Origin: Gemmatimonadota bacterium
GTDB lineage: Bacteria; Gemmatimonadota; Gemmatimonadetes; Longimicrobiales; RSA9
DNA: 35,043 nt
Direction of reading: 5' to 3'
Assembly (NCBI GenBank): GCA_039715185.1
Contig: JBDLIA010000030.1
Span: 1-35,043 of the forward strand
Under the pieces are notes generated by a model. That model made no database searches. It was not told the origin of the DNA and was given only the letters and a program-made list of their open reading frames with translations. A program made the position numbers and the translations under genes. Of the stretch, positions 23,097-31,328 are shown piece by piece; positions within the stretch are counted from its first letter, which is position 1, and every line of letters starts with the position of its first letter.

Positions 23097-24566
23097 CTAC
23101 ATCTTGGCCACGATGCGCACGACCTGGTCGATCGCGTCACTGGTCGCGGCCGAAGTCGCGGGTGTGCCGTTGACGATCACGCTGAACGCCAGCAGGCGTC
23201 CGGAGGCAGCGCGGACGAAGCCGGTCAGCGAGTCGACGTTGCGAATGTGGCCCGTCTTGGCGCGTACTCTCCCAGGCAGCTCCAGGAACCGGGCGCGCAG
23301 AGACCCGCCCGCCTCGGCCGACGCTGGCAGAGCGTCCCACACCAGCTCGCCGGCCTCGGTCCCGTGGAGGTGCACGAGAATCTCCGCCAGCGCCGCCGGC
23401 GTGATCAGATTGCCGGCAGCGAGGCCGGACGCATCTCTGAGGCTGAAGTCCAGGGAATCGAGACCGACGTCTTCTCGCAGATAGGTCTCGACGACCTCCA
23501 GTCCGGCTTCCCAGCTCCCCTCCTCGCGTATTTCGCGACCCAGCGTCTTCAGCAGTTGTTCGGCGAACCAGTTCTGGCTGCGCCGGAGGATGGGACCGAG
23601 AACGTCCGCAAGGGGCCGCGACCAGTATGTGAACAGCGGCTCGCGCTCCGCGCCGGCGCTGTCGAGCCGGTCCCGGATCACCGCGACGCCCGGTCGGACG
23701 ACCTCGATCCCTCGCTCCGCCAGAACCTGGCCAAGCATCATGCCGAAAAAGAGGGCCGGATCGCGCACCGAGAAGTGCTCGGTCTTGGCCCTCGCGTCGG
23801 CCGGCATCTCTCCGTACGCGAAGATCGTGTCCGTTCCGGGGACCCTGTCGAAGTCCCAGGTCGCGTCGCCGCCGGCGGCGCTGGTGCGCGTCTCGTTCAG
23901 GAACACGAACGAGTCCGTGTCGGGCTTCCACGACACGCGTGCCGGCCCGCCGGGCGCGCCCGGCCGGATCGTGAAGTCGATGGCGTTGTCGTTGAATCCC
24001 AGGGGACCGGTCGGGGCCGCGTACCACCAGCGCATGTCGTAGTGCTCCCAGTCGGTGTGGAGCGGCTCGTGGTCCCAGTGCGAAACGTCGGCGACGATGC
24101 CCCCATCGACGCGGCGCACTCCCCTCTCCAGCAGAGAGTCCGCGAAGGCTGCCAGGTCCGCGGTCATGGGCCGGTCGAAGCGTCCCGATAGATTGGGGTC
24201 GCCGGTGCCGTAGACGACCACGTCGCCCTCGATGGTCTCGCCGTTCAGGGGGCCGGTCCGGAAGAACTCGGTCGAGTACCGGAAATCCCCGCCCAGAAGG
24301 TGAGCCGCCGCCGCCGCGACGACGAGCTTCAGGTTCGAAGCCGGGACGAACAGTCGCTCCGCGTTGTGCCCGAGCACGCGCTCGCCGGTCGCGGCGTCGC
24401 GCACGTCGATGCCCCAGTGGGCCCGGTGCCAATCCGCAGTGCCGATCACGTCGAGCACCTGGTCGCCGATCGGAGGAGCGACCGCCTCTTGCTGCTGCCC
24501 GACCGACGGACTGGCCAGAAAGATCCCGAGGGCGACCCCCAGTGGGGCTCTCCCGAACATCTTCAT
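23097..24566 (-). CDS. dacB: D-alanyl-D-alanine carboxypeptidase/endopeptidase (PBP4/DacB family, S13)
   Basis: A 489-residue penicillin-binding protein. The start is ATG 24566 with a GGAGGG ribosome-binding site; a longer in-frame start at 24752 is not supported. An N-terminal signal (about residues 5-23, ending near SVGQQ) sends it to the periplasm. All three active-site motifs are present: SNLK at 77-80, SQN at 330-332 and KTG at 437-439. Residues between about 100 and 310 form the S13 insert with EGDVVVYGTGDPNLSG, where the family has GGGDP. It cleaves D-Ala-D-Ala or cross-links in peptidoglycan. It is divergent from the rhomboid gene and ends facing the terminator at 23011-23046. Confidence 0.93.
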   Translation of the reverse strand: MKMFGRAPLGVALGIFLASPSVGQQQEAVAPPIGDQVLDVIGTADWHRAHWGIDVRDAATGERVLGHNAERLFVPASNLKLVVAAAAAHLLGGDFRYSTEFFRTGPLNGETIEGDVVVYGTGDPNLSGRFDRPMTADLAAFADSLLERGVRRVDGGIVADVSHWDHEPLHTDWEHYDMRWWYAAPTGPLGFNDNAIDFTIRPGAPGGPARVSWKPDTDSFVFLNETRTSAAGGDATWDFDRVPGTDTIFAYGEMPADARAKTEHFSVRDPALFFGMMLGQVLAERGIEVVRPGVAVIRDRLDSAGAEREPLFTYWSRPLADVLGPILRRSQNWFAEQLLKTLGREIREEGSWEAGLEVVETYLREDVGLDSLDFSLRDASGLAAGNLITPAALAEILVHLHGTEAGELVWDALPASAEAGGSLRARFLELPGRVRAKTGHIRNVDSLTGFVRAASGRLLAFSVIVNGTPATSAATSDAIDQVVRIVAKM

Positions 24567-24755
24567 CGATTCACTGCCCTCCCGTGGGGTGTTATTGTCG
24601 ACCGTACGCCTCCGAGCTGGTCGGCCGCTCCGTCTTTGACGGGTGAACCGCCAATCGGGGTTGCGACCGTGCGCGGCGAGGGGGGATCTTCCGGGCGCGT
24701 CCGGGCGTCCTCCGGGCGCGGGATGAACCTCCCCTGCCCCATCAACGAGCATGCG

Positions 24756-25517
24756 ATGACGAAGTGGGTTGGCCGACTATTGTTGGCGAACATAGCGGTT
24801 TTCGTGCTGACGGAAATGTATGGTCCGCAGGTGATGCGCTGGTTCGCGTTATTCCCGCGCGAGGTCCTGCGCGAGCCGTGGACGCCGTTCACGTACATGT
24901 TCCTGCACGCGGGCGTGCCCCACCTGGTATTCAACATGATCGGCATCTTCTTCTTCGGCCCCCGCCTGGAGATGCGCCTGGGAAGTAGAGACTTCGCGCG
25001 CTTGTACTTCATTAGCGGACTGGTCGCGGCCGGCTTCTCGCTCGTCTTCGCGCCGTACGCGGCGGTGGTGGGCGCCTCCGGGGCGGTGCTGGGCGTCATC
25101 ATCGGGTACGCCCTTTTTTGGCCGAGGCAGCCGATCTATCTCTACTTCGTGATTCCGGTCCCCGCGATGGTACTCGTGGTGGCCTACATCGGCATCTCGC
25201 TGTTCGGCGGCTTCTCGGGGGCGCAGGACGGGGTCGCCCATTTCGCGCACCTGGGGGGACTGGTCGGCGGGTGGGGGTACCTTCGCTGGCGACGCCGCAA
25301 GCGCTCCATGGTCAAGGAATCGCGGGTCGCCCGCCTTCAACGTTTCGCGGAGGACGTACGCGGTGACACGAACCGCTGGGACGGCATCGAGATAGAAGCA
25401 TTGCACGAGATCAACCGCGCCGAGGTCGACCGCCTGTTCGAGAAGCTTCGTGAGTCGGGGCCGGCGAGCCTGAGCACGGACGAGCGCGCATTCCTGGACC
25501 GCATGGCGACGCAGTGA
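24756..25517 (+). CDS. Rhomboid family intramembrane serine protease
   Basis: A 253-residue protein with six hydrophobic segments. Catalytic features: HLVFNM (the HxxxN motif) in the second helix region, the nucleophile S108 in GASGAVLG, and H165 in HFAHLGG. The WTPFTYMFLHAG loop is typical. Past about residue 175 a basic cytosolic tail begins (RWRRRKRSMVKESR), followed by a charged 60-residue helical region (IEALHEINRAEVDRLFEKL), as in many bacterial rhomboids of this group. I chose ATG 24756; ATG 24723 is also in frame and would add 11 residues. It is divergent from dacB and is followed within 15 bp by a membrane gene. Confidence 0.91.
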   Translation: MTKWVGRLLLANIAVFVLTEMYGPQVMRWFALFPREVLREPWTPFTYMFLHAGVPHLVFNMIGIFFFGPRLEMRLGSRDFARLYFISGLVAAGFSLVFAPYAAVVGASGAVLGVIIGYALFWPRQPIYLYFVIPVPAMVLVVAYIGISLFGGFSGAQDGVAHFAHLGGLVGGWGYLRWRRRKRSMVKESRVARLQRFAEDVRGDTNRWDGIEIEALHEINRAEVDRLFEKLRESGPASLSTDERAFLDRMATQ

Positions 25518-25532
25518 CCACGTCGCGGAGTC

Positions 25533-26042
25533 GTGATGAGTAGACGCAGCAGGATGGCCACGGATCTGGTCCGCGGTGCGATCGCCGGAGCGGTCGCCAC
25601 ATGGGCCGTCGACCGCGCGGCCGACGTGATCGAAGGCCGCGGCGAGCTGGCCTCGGCGATTCGCCGCTTCGCGGTCGGCGAAGGTGGCTCTGCGAAGCCG
25701 GCGAGCGGCCAGGCCGTCGACACCGGTCAGGAAAGCTCGGAGGCGCCCTCTGGGGCCGTCACGCGTCGTGACTCCAGCCCGCTTCGCTGGGGTCTCGGGG
25801 TGGGGGCGGGGGCCGTCTATGGAGTGATCCGGCCGCGCGTGCCCCTCCTGAATCGCAGGCAGCGAATGGGTTTCGGGTCGTCGTTCTTCGTGTTGATCGA
25901 CGAGGGCCTGGTCAGCGCACTCGGATTGCGCGCGCCGCCCTCCGCGTTCCCGTGGAACGCGGACACCCGCGGCCTGGCCAGTCACATCGTCTTCGGCGTC
26001 GTTGCCGACGCCACGCTCTCCGTGCTGGATCGCATTACCTGA
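25533..26042 (+). CDS. Putative DUF1440/YagU-like membrane protein
   Basis: A 169-residue protein starting at GTG 25533 or the next codon, ATG 25536. The N-terminal segment DLVRGAIAGAVATWAVDRAADVI and the C-terminal half GLGVGAGAVYGVIRPRVPLL, then HIVFGVVADATLSVLDRI, recall DUF1440 membrane proteins, but the match is by pattern only. The middle (about residues 45-80) is hydrophilic and low-complexity. It lies 15 bp after the rhomboid stop and 4 bp before the MATE gene, so the three appear co-transcribed. Function unknown. Confidence 0.55.
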   Translation: MMSRRSRMATDLVRGAIAGAVATWAVDRAADVIEGRGELASAIRRFAVGEGGSAKPASGQAVDTGQESSEAPSGAVTRRDSSPLRWGLGVGAGAVYGVIRPRVPLLNRRQRMGFGSSFFVLIDEGLVSALGLRAPPSAFPWNADTRGLASHIVFGVVADATLSVLDRIT

Positions 26043-26046
26043 GCTC

Positions 26047-27399
26047 GTGAAAGCTGATTTCTGGGAGGAAGCCGGCGGACTCCTGCGGCTCGCCGGCCCG
26101 CTCGTCATATCGCACGTGGCCACCATCGGCATGACCACCGTCGATACGCTGATGGTCGCCCCGCTGGGCCCCGTGCCGCTTGCCTCCATGGCGGCCGCGG
26201 TCGCCGTCCACGTCTTCCTGATCATGGTCGGGACCGGGATCGTCCTGGGCATGACGCCGCTGGTGAGCCAGGCGGAAGGCGCGGGCGATCGGCCCGAAGC
26301 CAGGCGCGTGCTGGTGCAGGGCCTCTGGCTGGCCTTCCTCGTCTCCATCCCGCTGGTCGTCGTATCCCTGTTCGGTCCCTGGCTGGCGCGTCTGCTGGGT
26401 CAGGAGCCAGCCGTGGCGGATCTGGCGGGCAGTTACCTGGTCGCGCTCGCGCCGGGCATAGTGCCCCTCATGCTGTTCACTGCGTTGCGCCAGTTCATTG
26501 AAGGCCTTGGGTTCACCAAGCCGTCGATGGTATTCCTGCTGTCCGGCCTGGGGCTGAACGTGCTGGCGGACTGGGCGCTGATCTACGGCGTGGCCGATGT
26601 GATTCCCGCCATGGGAGCACTCGGCAGCGCCTGGGCGACGTCGGCTGTGCGGGGCGCGCTGCTGGTCGCCATGGGCGTCTACCTCGCGCGCCACCCGGGA
26701 CTGCGCCCCTTCGCCGACGTGAGCCACCGGCCTCGGCTCCGCCGCATGGCGCACATCGCCCGCATCGGCGCGCCGATCGGAGGCCAGATCGGTCTCGAGG
26801 TCGGCGTGTTCAGCTTCGCGGCGTTGATGATGGGATGGTTCGGCGCCTCGGCCCTGGCGGCGCACCAGGTCACCATCAACCTCGCCGCCACCACGTTCAT
26901 GGTGGCGCTCGGCACGAGCCTGGCGGGTACCATCCGGGTTGGGCAACACGTCGGCGCTCGGCGCGACCACCGCGTGCGCCTGGCGGCCGCGTCCACCTAC
27001 CTGCTCGCGATCGGCTTCATGGCGGTGTTCGCCGCCGCCTTCCTGACCCTGCCCGACTGGCTGGTAGGGCTGTACACGGAGGACCCCGAGGTCGTCGGGA
27101 TCGCGACGGGATTGCTCCTGGTAGCAGCGCTGTTCCAGGTGTTCGACGGCGCCCAGGTGGCCGGCATGTGCGTGCTGAGGGGCGTTGCGGACACGCGCAT
27201 CCCCATGCTGATCGCCGCGTTCTCGTACTGGGGAGTCGGCGCGCCCGTGGGGTGGCTGCTCGCCTTCCCGCTCGGGGTCGGCCCGGCGGGTGTGTGGATA
27301 GGGCTTTCCATCGGGCTCGCGCTTGCCGCCGGCGCCCTGCTGGTACGGGTTCGACACAGCCTCTGGCGCAGCGACCTGCCGGGTCGGGCGGGCGCGTGA
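26047..27399 (+). CDS. MATE family efflux transporter
   Basis: A 450-residue inner-membrane exporter of the MATE/NorM/DinF group, with the standard twelve-helix layout in two halves. Features: LLRLAGPLVISHVATIGMTTVDTLMVAPLGPVPLASMA in the first half, IVLGMTPLVSQAEGAG in the loop, LRQFIEGLGFTKPSM, and GAPIGGQIGLEVGVFSFAALMMGWFGASALAAHQVTINLA at the start of the second half. It probably exports cationic drugs or metabolites with a Na+ or H+ gradient. GTG 26047 is preferred because a start at 26002 would run through the previous gene. It converges on terC with a gap of 13 bp. Confidence 0.93.
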   Translation: MKADFWEEAGGLLRLAGPLVISHVATIGMTTVDTLMVAPLGPVPLASMAAAVAVHVFLIMVGTGIVLGMTPLVSQAEGAGDRPEARRVLVQGLWLAFLVSIPLVVVSLFGPWLARLLGQEPAVADLAGSYLVALAPGIVPLMLFTALRQFIEGLGFTKPSMVFLLSGLGLNVLADWALIYGVADVIPAMGALGSAWATSAVRGALLVAMGVYLARHPGLRPFADVSHRPRLRRMAHIARIGAPIGGQIGLEVGVFSFAALMMGWFGASALAAHQVTINLAATTFMVALGTSLAGTIRVGQHVGARRDHRVRLAAASTYLLAIGFMAVFAAAFLTLPDWLVGLYTEDPEVVGIATGLLLVAALFQVFDGAQVAGMCVLRGVADTRIPMLIAAFSYWGVGAPVGWLLAFPLGVGPAGVWIGLSIGLALAAGALLVRVRHSLWRSDLPGRAGA

Positions 27400-27412
27400 G
27401 CACCGGGCGCGC

Positions 27413-28507
27413 CTAGGTGGGCGACCGGGTTTCCGCCTGCGCCGAGCCGTCGGGCGGAGTCTCCTCGGCGGTGAACGCGGTTTCGCGAGCGCCGATCTCG
27501 CCGGGCACCAGCTCATCCAGAGATGCCGGCACGGGCGGCGCATCGGGTCGCTTGCGCGAAAGACGCGGCCCCACCGGCAGCGCGGTCGGCACCGGCCTCC
27601 GCAGCGAGATCAACACGGACGCCGACAGCAGGGCTCCCACCATGCCCAGCGAGAACGCGATCGGCACGTGCACCACGTCTTCGGTGAGCATCTTCGTCCC
27701 TACGAAGACCAGCACCGCCGCCAGGCCGTACTTCAGGTAGTGGAAACGCTCGATCACCCCGGCCAGAAGGAAGTACAGGGCGCGCAGACCCACCACGGCA
27801 AGGATGTTGGACGTGTACACGATGAACGGATCTCGCGTTATGGCGAACACCGCCGGGATGGAGTCCAGCGCGAAGATCAGATCGGTGGTCTCGACCAACA
27901 CGAGCACGATCAGAAGCGGCGTGGCGTAGTACGCCATGCGACCGTTCTCGCCGTCCGGCCTGGGGACACAGAACCGCTTGCCGTGATAGGACTTGGTGAC
28001 GGGCAGCACGCGCTGCAGGAGCTTGAGCACGGGGTTGTGCGCGGGGTCGATGTGGGGCCGCGTGCGCACCATCCTGATGCCGGTCCAGACGAGAAACGCC
28101 CCGAAGGCGTAGAGGACCCAGTGGAACTGCTCGAGCAGCAGCACCCCCGCCCAGATGAACACGCCCCTCATCCCCAGGGCACCCAGCACGCCCCAGAAGA
28201 GCACCCTGTGCTGCAGCTCGGCGGGAACGCGGAAATAGGAGAAGATCAGGACGAAGACGAAGATGTTGTCGACCGACAACGCCTTCTCGATCAGGTAGCC
28301 CGTGTAGAACTCGAGCCCCTTGGTGGGGCCCATGAAGATCCACACGCCCAGCCCGAACAACAGCGACAGCGTGACCCAGATGGCGCTCCACACCGCCGCC
28401 TCGCGCAGCGATACGGCGTGCGCCCGTTTGTGGACGACTCCGAGATCCAGCGCCAGCATCGCGAGCAGGATCACCGCGAAGGCGATCCAGAACCAGGTCT
28501 GGGTCAT
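27413..28507 (-). CDS. TerC/Alx family integral membrane protein
   Basis: A 364-residue membrane protein with about nine hydrophobic segments. The family signatures are LALDLGVVHKRAHAVSLREA, FYTGYLIEKALSVDNIFVFVLIFSYF and the second DN/DS motif VETTDLIFALDSIPAVFAITRDPFIVYTSN. The DN and DS pairs are linked to metal (Mn2+) transport in this family. The last 55 residues after about 310 are hydrophilic and not conserved. E. coli Alx and many relatives are preceded by a Mn2+ riboswitch; I searched the 178 bp before this start and saw none. It is divergent from the aldehyde dehydrogenase gene. The ATG overlaps the stop of a possible 47-residue ORF (see findings). Confidence 0.92.
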   Translation of the reverse strand: MTQTWFWIAFAVILLAMLALDLGVVHKRAHAVSLREAAVWSAIWVTLSLLFGLGVWIFMGPTKGLEFYTGYLIEKALSVDNIFVFVLIFSYFRVPAELQHRVLFWGVLGALGMRGVFIWAGVLLLEQFHWVLYAFGAFLVWTGIRMVRTRPHIDPAHNPVLKLLQRVLPVTKSYHGKRFCVPRPDGENGRMAYYATPLLIVLVLVETTDLIFALDSIPAVFAITRDPFIVYTSNILAVVGLRALYFLLAGVIERFHYLKYGLAAVLVFVGTKMLTEDVVHVPIAFSLGMVGALLSASVLISLRRPVPTALPVGPRLSRKRPDAPPVPASLDELVPGEIGARETAFTAEETPPDGSAQAETRSPT

Positions 28508-28684
28508 TCTATGTCCACGCCGCCGCGCCGAGGATCGACCGCCTCCAGGAACGCAGACAGCACATGATCAATCAGTGAACCGGGAATTTGCAGCGGCACG
28601 ACGACCGCCGCTATGGTCCGCCCCGAAACGTACCGCACACGGCGCATCGACGGCAGGTGTGCCGATCTTCTCCACGGGGCCACT

Positions 28685-30325
28685 ATGAGCGAAGAGGCGC
28701 GCGCCGGCGATCCGATCCGCGCTCCCGGCCCAGCTACGTCCGACGTGAGCACGTCGCGCCGCTCGCCCGACTATCTTGCCGCGTCCCGGCTGGACGATGG
28801 GCGCCTGTCCGACCTGCTGGCCCAAGCCTCAACCGACGCCGCCGAGTTCCGCGAGGTGCGGCTCCCCTGGACGGAGGCACGACTCGTCGACCTGCCGCTG
28901 AACGGCGCGGCCGGGGTGCGAGAAGCGGTGCGACGGGGCAGGGTCGCGCAAGCCGCCTGGGCGCGTGTGCCCGTGGAGGAGAGAGCGCGGCGTCTGCTGG
29001 CCTTCCACGACCTGGTGCTGGAACGCAATGAAGAGGCGCTGGACCTGGTACAGCTCGAGACGGGCAAGGCCCGGCGGGACGCCTTCGAGGAACTCGCCGA
29101 CATAGCCGTCGTGACCCGCCACTACGCCCGCAAGGGCGCGCACCTGTTGCGGCCACGCAGGCGCGCGGGGCTGATCCCCTTCCTGACCCGGGTGTGGGAG
29201 CTGCGCCGGCCCCACGGCGTGGTCGGAGTGATAGCGCCGTGGAACTACCCCCTCACGCTCGCCGCCACCGACGCCGCGCCGGCGCTGATCGCGGGCAACG
29301 CGGTGGTGGTCAAGCCAGACCCGCAGACCACCCTCAGCGCGCTGTGGATCGCCGAGGCGATGCGCGAGGCCGGGGTGCCGCGGGACATCTTCCAAGTGAC
29401 GCCGGGTGACGGCCCGGTGGCGGGCGGCGCCGTCGTCGACGCGGCGGACTTCTTGATGTTCACGGGCAGCACCGCCACGGGCCGCGAGGTGGCCCGTCGC
29501 GCCGCCGGCAGGCTGATCGGCATGACGCTCGAGCTGGGCGGCAAAAACGCCATGGTCGTGCTGGAGGACGCGGACCTGGATCGCGCCGTCCACGGGGCGC
29601 TGCGCGGCTGCTTCGCCAACGCCGGCCAGCTTTGCATCTCCCTGGAGCGCATCTACGTCCACCGTGCGCTGTACGACGATATGCGGAGGGCGCTCGCCGG
29701 CGCCGTGCCGAATCTGGTCGTCCGGCCGGGCCTCGACTACGAGGCCGACGTCGGCTCGCTCCTGTCCGCCACCCAGCTCGACAAGACCCGGGCGCACGTC
29801 GAGGACGCCACGTCCCGCGGGGCGGGGGTCCTGGTGGGGGGACGCCGCCGGCCAGACCTGGGCCCGTTCTTCCACGAGCCGACCGTCCTCGAGCGCGTGC
29901 CCGAAGGGGCAGCGGCCAGGCACGAGGAGACCTTCGGGCCGGTGGCGGCGCTGTACCCGGTGGCCGACGAAGCCGAGGCGCTCGCGCGGACGAACGAGGG
30001 CAGCTACGGCTTCAACGCGAGCGTCTGGACGCGCGACCTGGCGCGAGGGCGTCGGTTCGCCGCGCGCGTGCGCGCCGGCACGGTGAACCTCAACGAAGGA
30101 TACGCCGCCGCCTGGGGTTCGGTGGACGCCCCCATGGGCGGCATGGGTGCGTCGGGCGTGGGGCGCAGGCACGGGGACGAGGGGCTCCTTCAATTCACCG
30201 AGTCGCAGACCATCGCCGCGCAGACCGGACACCCGCTGGCCGCACCGGCCGGCGTCGGACACGGCACCGTCGCGAAAGCGGTACTATCGACGTTGCGGAC
30301 CGTGCGACGACTGCGAGGACCCTGA
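28685..30325 (+). CDS. Aldehyde dehydrogenase (succinate-semialdehyde dehydrogenase-like)
   Basis: A 546-residue NAD(P)-dependent dehydrogenase. The usual landmarks are PWNYPL (cofactor), FTGSTATG (nucleotide loop), E283 in LELGGKN and the catalytic C317 in FANAGQLCIS; the 34-residue spacing between these last two is standard. The start at ATG 28685 leaves an N-terminal extension of about 30 low-complexity residues (MSEEARAGDPIRAPGP) before the recognisable domain begins near residue 55. A C-terminal tail of about 30 residues (VAKAVLSTLRTVRRL) is also longer than usual. It resembles GabD2-type proteins, but the substrate is not fixed by sequence. The next gene begins 47 bp downstream on the same strand. 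Confidence 0.88.
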   Translation: MSEEARAGDPIRAPGPATSDVSTSRRSPDYLAASRLDDGRLSDLLAQASTDAAEFREVRLPWTEARLVDLPLNGAAGVREAVRRGRVAQAAWARVPVEERARRLLAFHDLVLERNEEALDLVQLETGKARRDAFEELADIAVVTRHYARKGAHLLRPRRRAGLIPFLTRVWELRRPHGVVGVIAPWNYPLTLAATDAAPALIAGNAVVVKPDPQTTLSALWIAEAMREAGVPRDIFQVTPGDGPVAGGAVVDAADFLMFTGSTATGREVARRAAGRLIGMTLELGGKNAMVVLEDADLDRAVHGALRGCFANAGQLCISLERIYVHRALYDDMRRALAGAVPNLVVRPGLDYEADVGSLLSATQLDKTRAHVEDATSRGAGVLVGGRRRPDLGPFFHEPTVLERVPEGAAARHEETFGPVAALYPVADEAEALARTNEGSYGFNASVWTRDLARGRRFAARVRAGTVNLNEGYAAAWGSVDAPMGGMGASGVGRRHGDEGLLQFTESQTIAAQTGHPLAAPAGVGHGTVAKAVLSTLRTVRRLRGP

Positions 30326-30372
30326 TCCCGTATCCGTCGGCGGAGGATCGACATGGGGAGAGGAGCGCGACC

Positions 30373-31284
30373 GTGCTGCTGAAGAGTCTGCGGAAACACG
30401 CATCCCTACCACGGCGCAGAGCGAGGATGCCGCGCGCTGCCCTCGGTCTGCTGTGCGGCCTCGCGTTGGGCGGCTGCGCGGGGCCGGGCGAGCCCGGAGG
30501 GGCGGTAGACGCCGCGGCGGATTCACCCCCTGTGGAAGCCGGCGGCATAGCCGGACTGATCGACCCCGAGCTCGTCAGGCTGGTCGACCTGACCCATACT
30601 TTCGACGAGAGCACCGTGTTCTGGCCTACGTCGCCGACGCGCTTCGAGCTCGATACGCTGGCGTACGGCGACGGGCCGGGTGGTTTCTTCTATTCGGCGT
30701 TCACGTTCGCGACCCCCGAGCACGGCGGCACGCACCTCGACGCGCCCCTCCACTTCGCGCGCAACGGGCACGCCACGGACGAGGTGCCGCTGGAGCGGCT
30801 CGTCGCCCCGGCGGTGGTGATCGACGTGACCGAGCGCGCCGCGGCGGACCCCGACTACCTGCTGTCGGCGCAGGACGTGGCGGCGTTCGAGGCCGAGCAT
30901 GGCGTCATCGCGGAGGGTTCCATCGTGCTGCTCAGGACGGGGTGGGACGCGCGCTGGCCGGACGCGGCGGCCTACCTGGGCGACGACACGCCGGGCGACG
31001 CGTCCAACCTGCACTTCCCGAGCTTCGGTGTGGACGCCGCACGCAAACTGGTGGAGGAGCGAGGCGTCGCAGCGCTCGGCGCCGACGTCGGGTCGATCGA
31101 CTACGGTCGGTCCACCGATTTCCAGGTGCACCAGCTCGCGATGGCGCGCAACGTACCGGGGCTGGAGAATCTGACGAACCTGGCAGAATTGCCCTCGACC
31201 GGAGCGATAGTCGTCGCGCTACCGATGAAGATCGGAGGCGGCTCGGGGGGACCGCTTCGAGCGATCGCGTTGGTCCCGAGGTGA
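30373..31284 (+). CDS. Cyclase family (kynurenine formamidase-like) lipoprotein
   Basis: A 303-residue protein with GTG start at 30373 and AGGAG at 30360-30364. A later ATG at 30427 (MPRAALGLL) is also possible. The N-terminus has arginine-rich residues, a hydrophobic core and a lipobox, LGGC, so the mature protein is probably a lipid-anchored envelope enzyme. The metal site has the family motif HGGTHLDAPLH at 117-127 (family HxGTHxDxPxH), with an upstream LTHTFDESTVFWP segment and a downstream GADVGSIDYG segment. Members include kynurenine formamidase and isatin hydrolase, generally cytosolic. It follows the aldehyde dehydrogenase gene closely and they probably form an operon. The substrate is unknown. 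Confidence 0.87.
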   Translation: MLLKSLRKHASLPRRRARMPRAALGLLCGLALGGCAGPGEPGGAVDAAADSPPVEAGGIAGLIDPELVRLVDLTHTFDESTVFWPTSPTRFELDTLAYGDGPGGFFYSAFTFATPEHGGTHLDAPLHFARNGHATDEVPLERLVAPAVVIDVTERAAADPDYLLSAQDVAAFEAEHGVIAEGSIVLLRTGWDARWPDAAAYLGDDTPGDASNLHFPSFGVDAARKLVEERGVAALGADVGSIDYGRSTDFQVHQLAMARNVPGLENLTNLAELPSTGAIVVALPMKIGGGSGGPLRAIALVPR

Positions 31285-31290
31285 GGCGAG

Positions 31291-31314
31291 GCCGGGCCCC
31301 GCCCTGGGCCCGGC
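31291..31314. terminator. Hairpin between convergent genes
   Basis: GCCGGGCCC (31291-31299) and GGGCCCGGC (31306-31314) form a perfect 9-bp stem with a 6-nt loop, just after the cyclase stop and 15 bp before the multicopper oxidase stop. It could serve both strands. No T run is present. Confidence 0.55.
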
Positions 31315-31328
31315 TCGAGATGGGCTTC

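Noticed and set aside
24332-24345. GGTTCGAAGCC-like sequence suggesting a tRNA T-arm
   Set aside because: It lies in the dacB coding frame at the SxxK motif and has no cloverleaf around it.
24849-26348. Long minus-strand open frame of about 500 codons opposite the rhomboid, DUF1440-like and MATE genes
   Set aside because: It spans three well-supported plus-strand genes, has no recognisable domain and a repetitive low-complexity composition typical of antisense frames in GC-rich DNA.
26035-27543. Minus-strand open frame of about 500 codons opposite the MATE gene
   Set aside because: Same pattern: histidine- and arginine-rich composition without a domain, directly opposite a clear transporter.
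28508-28684. Mn2+ (yybP-ykoY) riboswitch before the terC gene, as for E. coli alx
   Set aside because: The sequence lacks the conserved purine-rich loops and paired arrangement; I saw no match.
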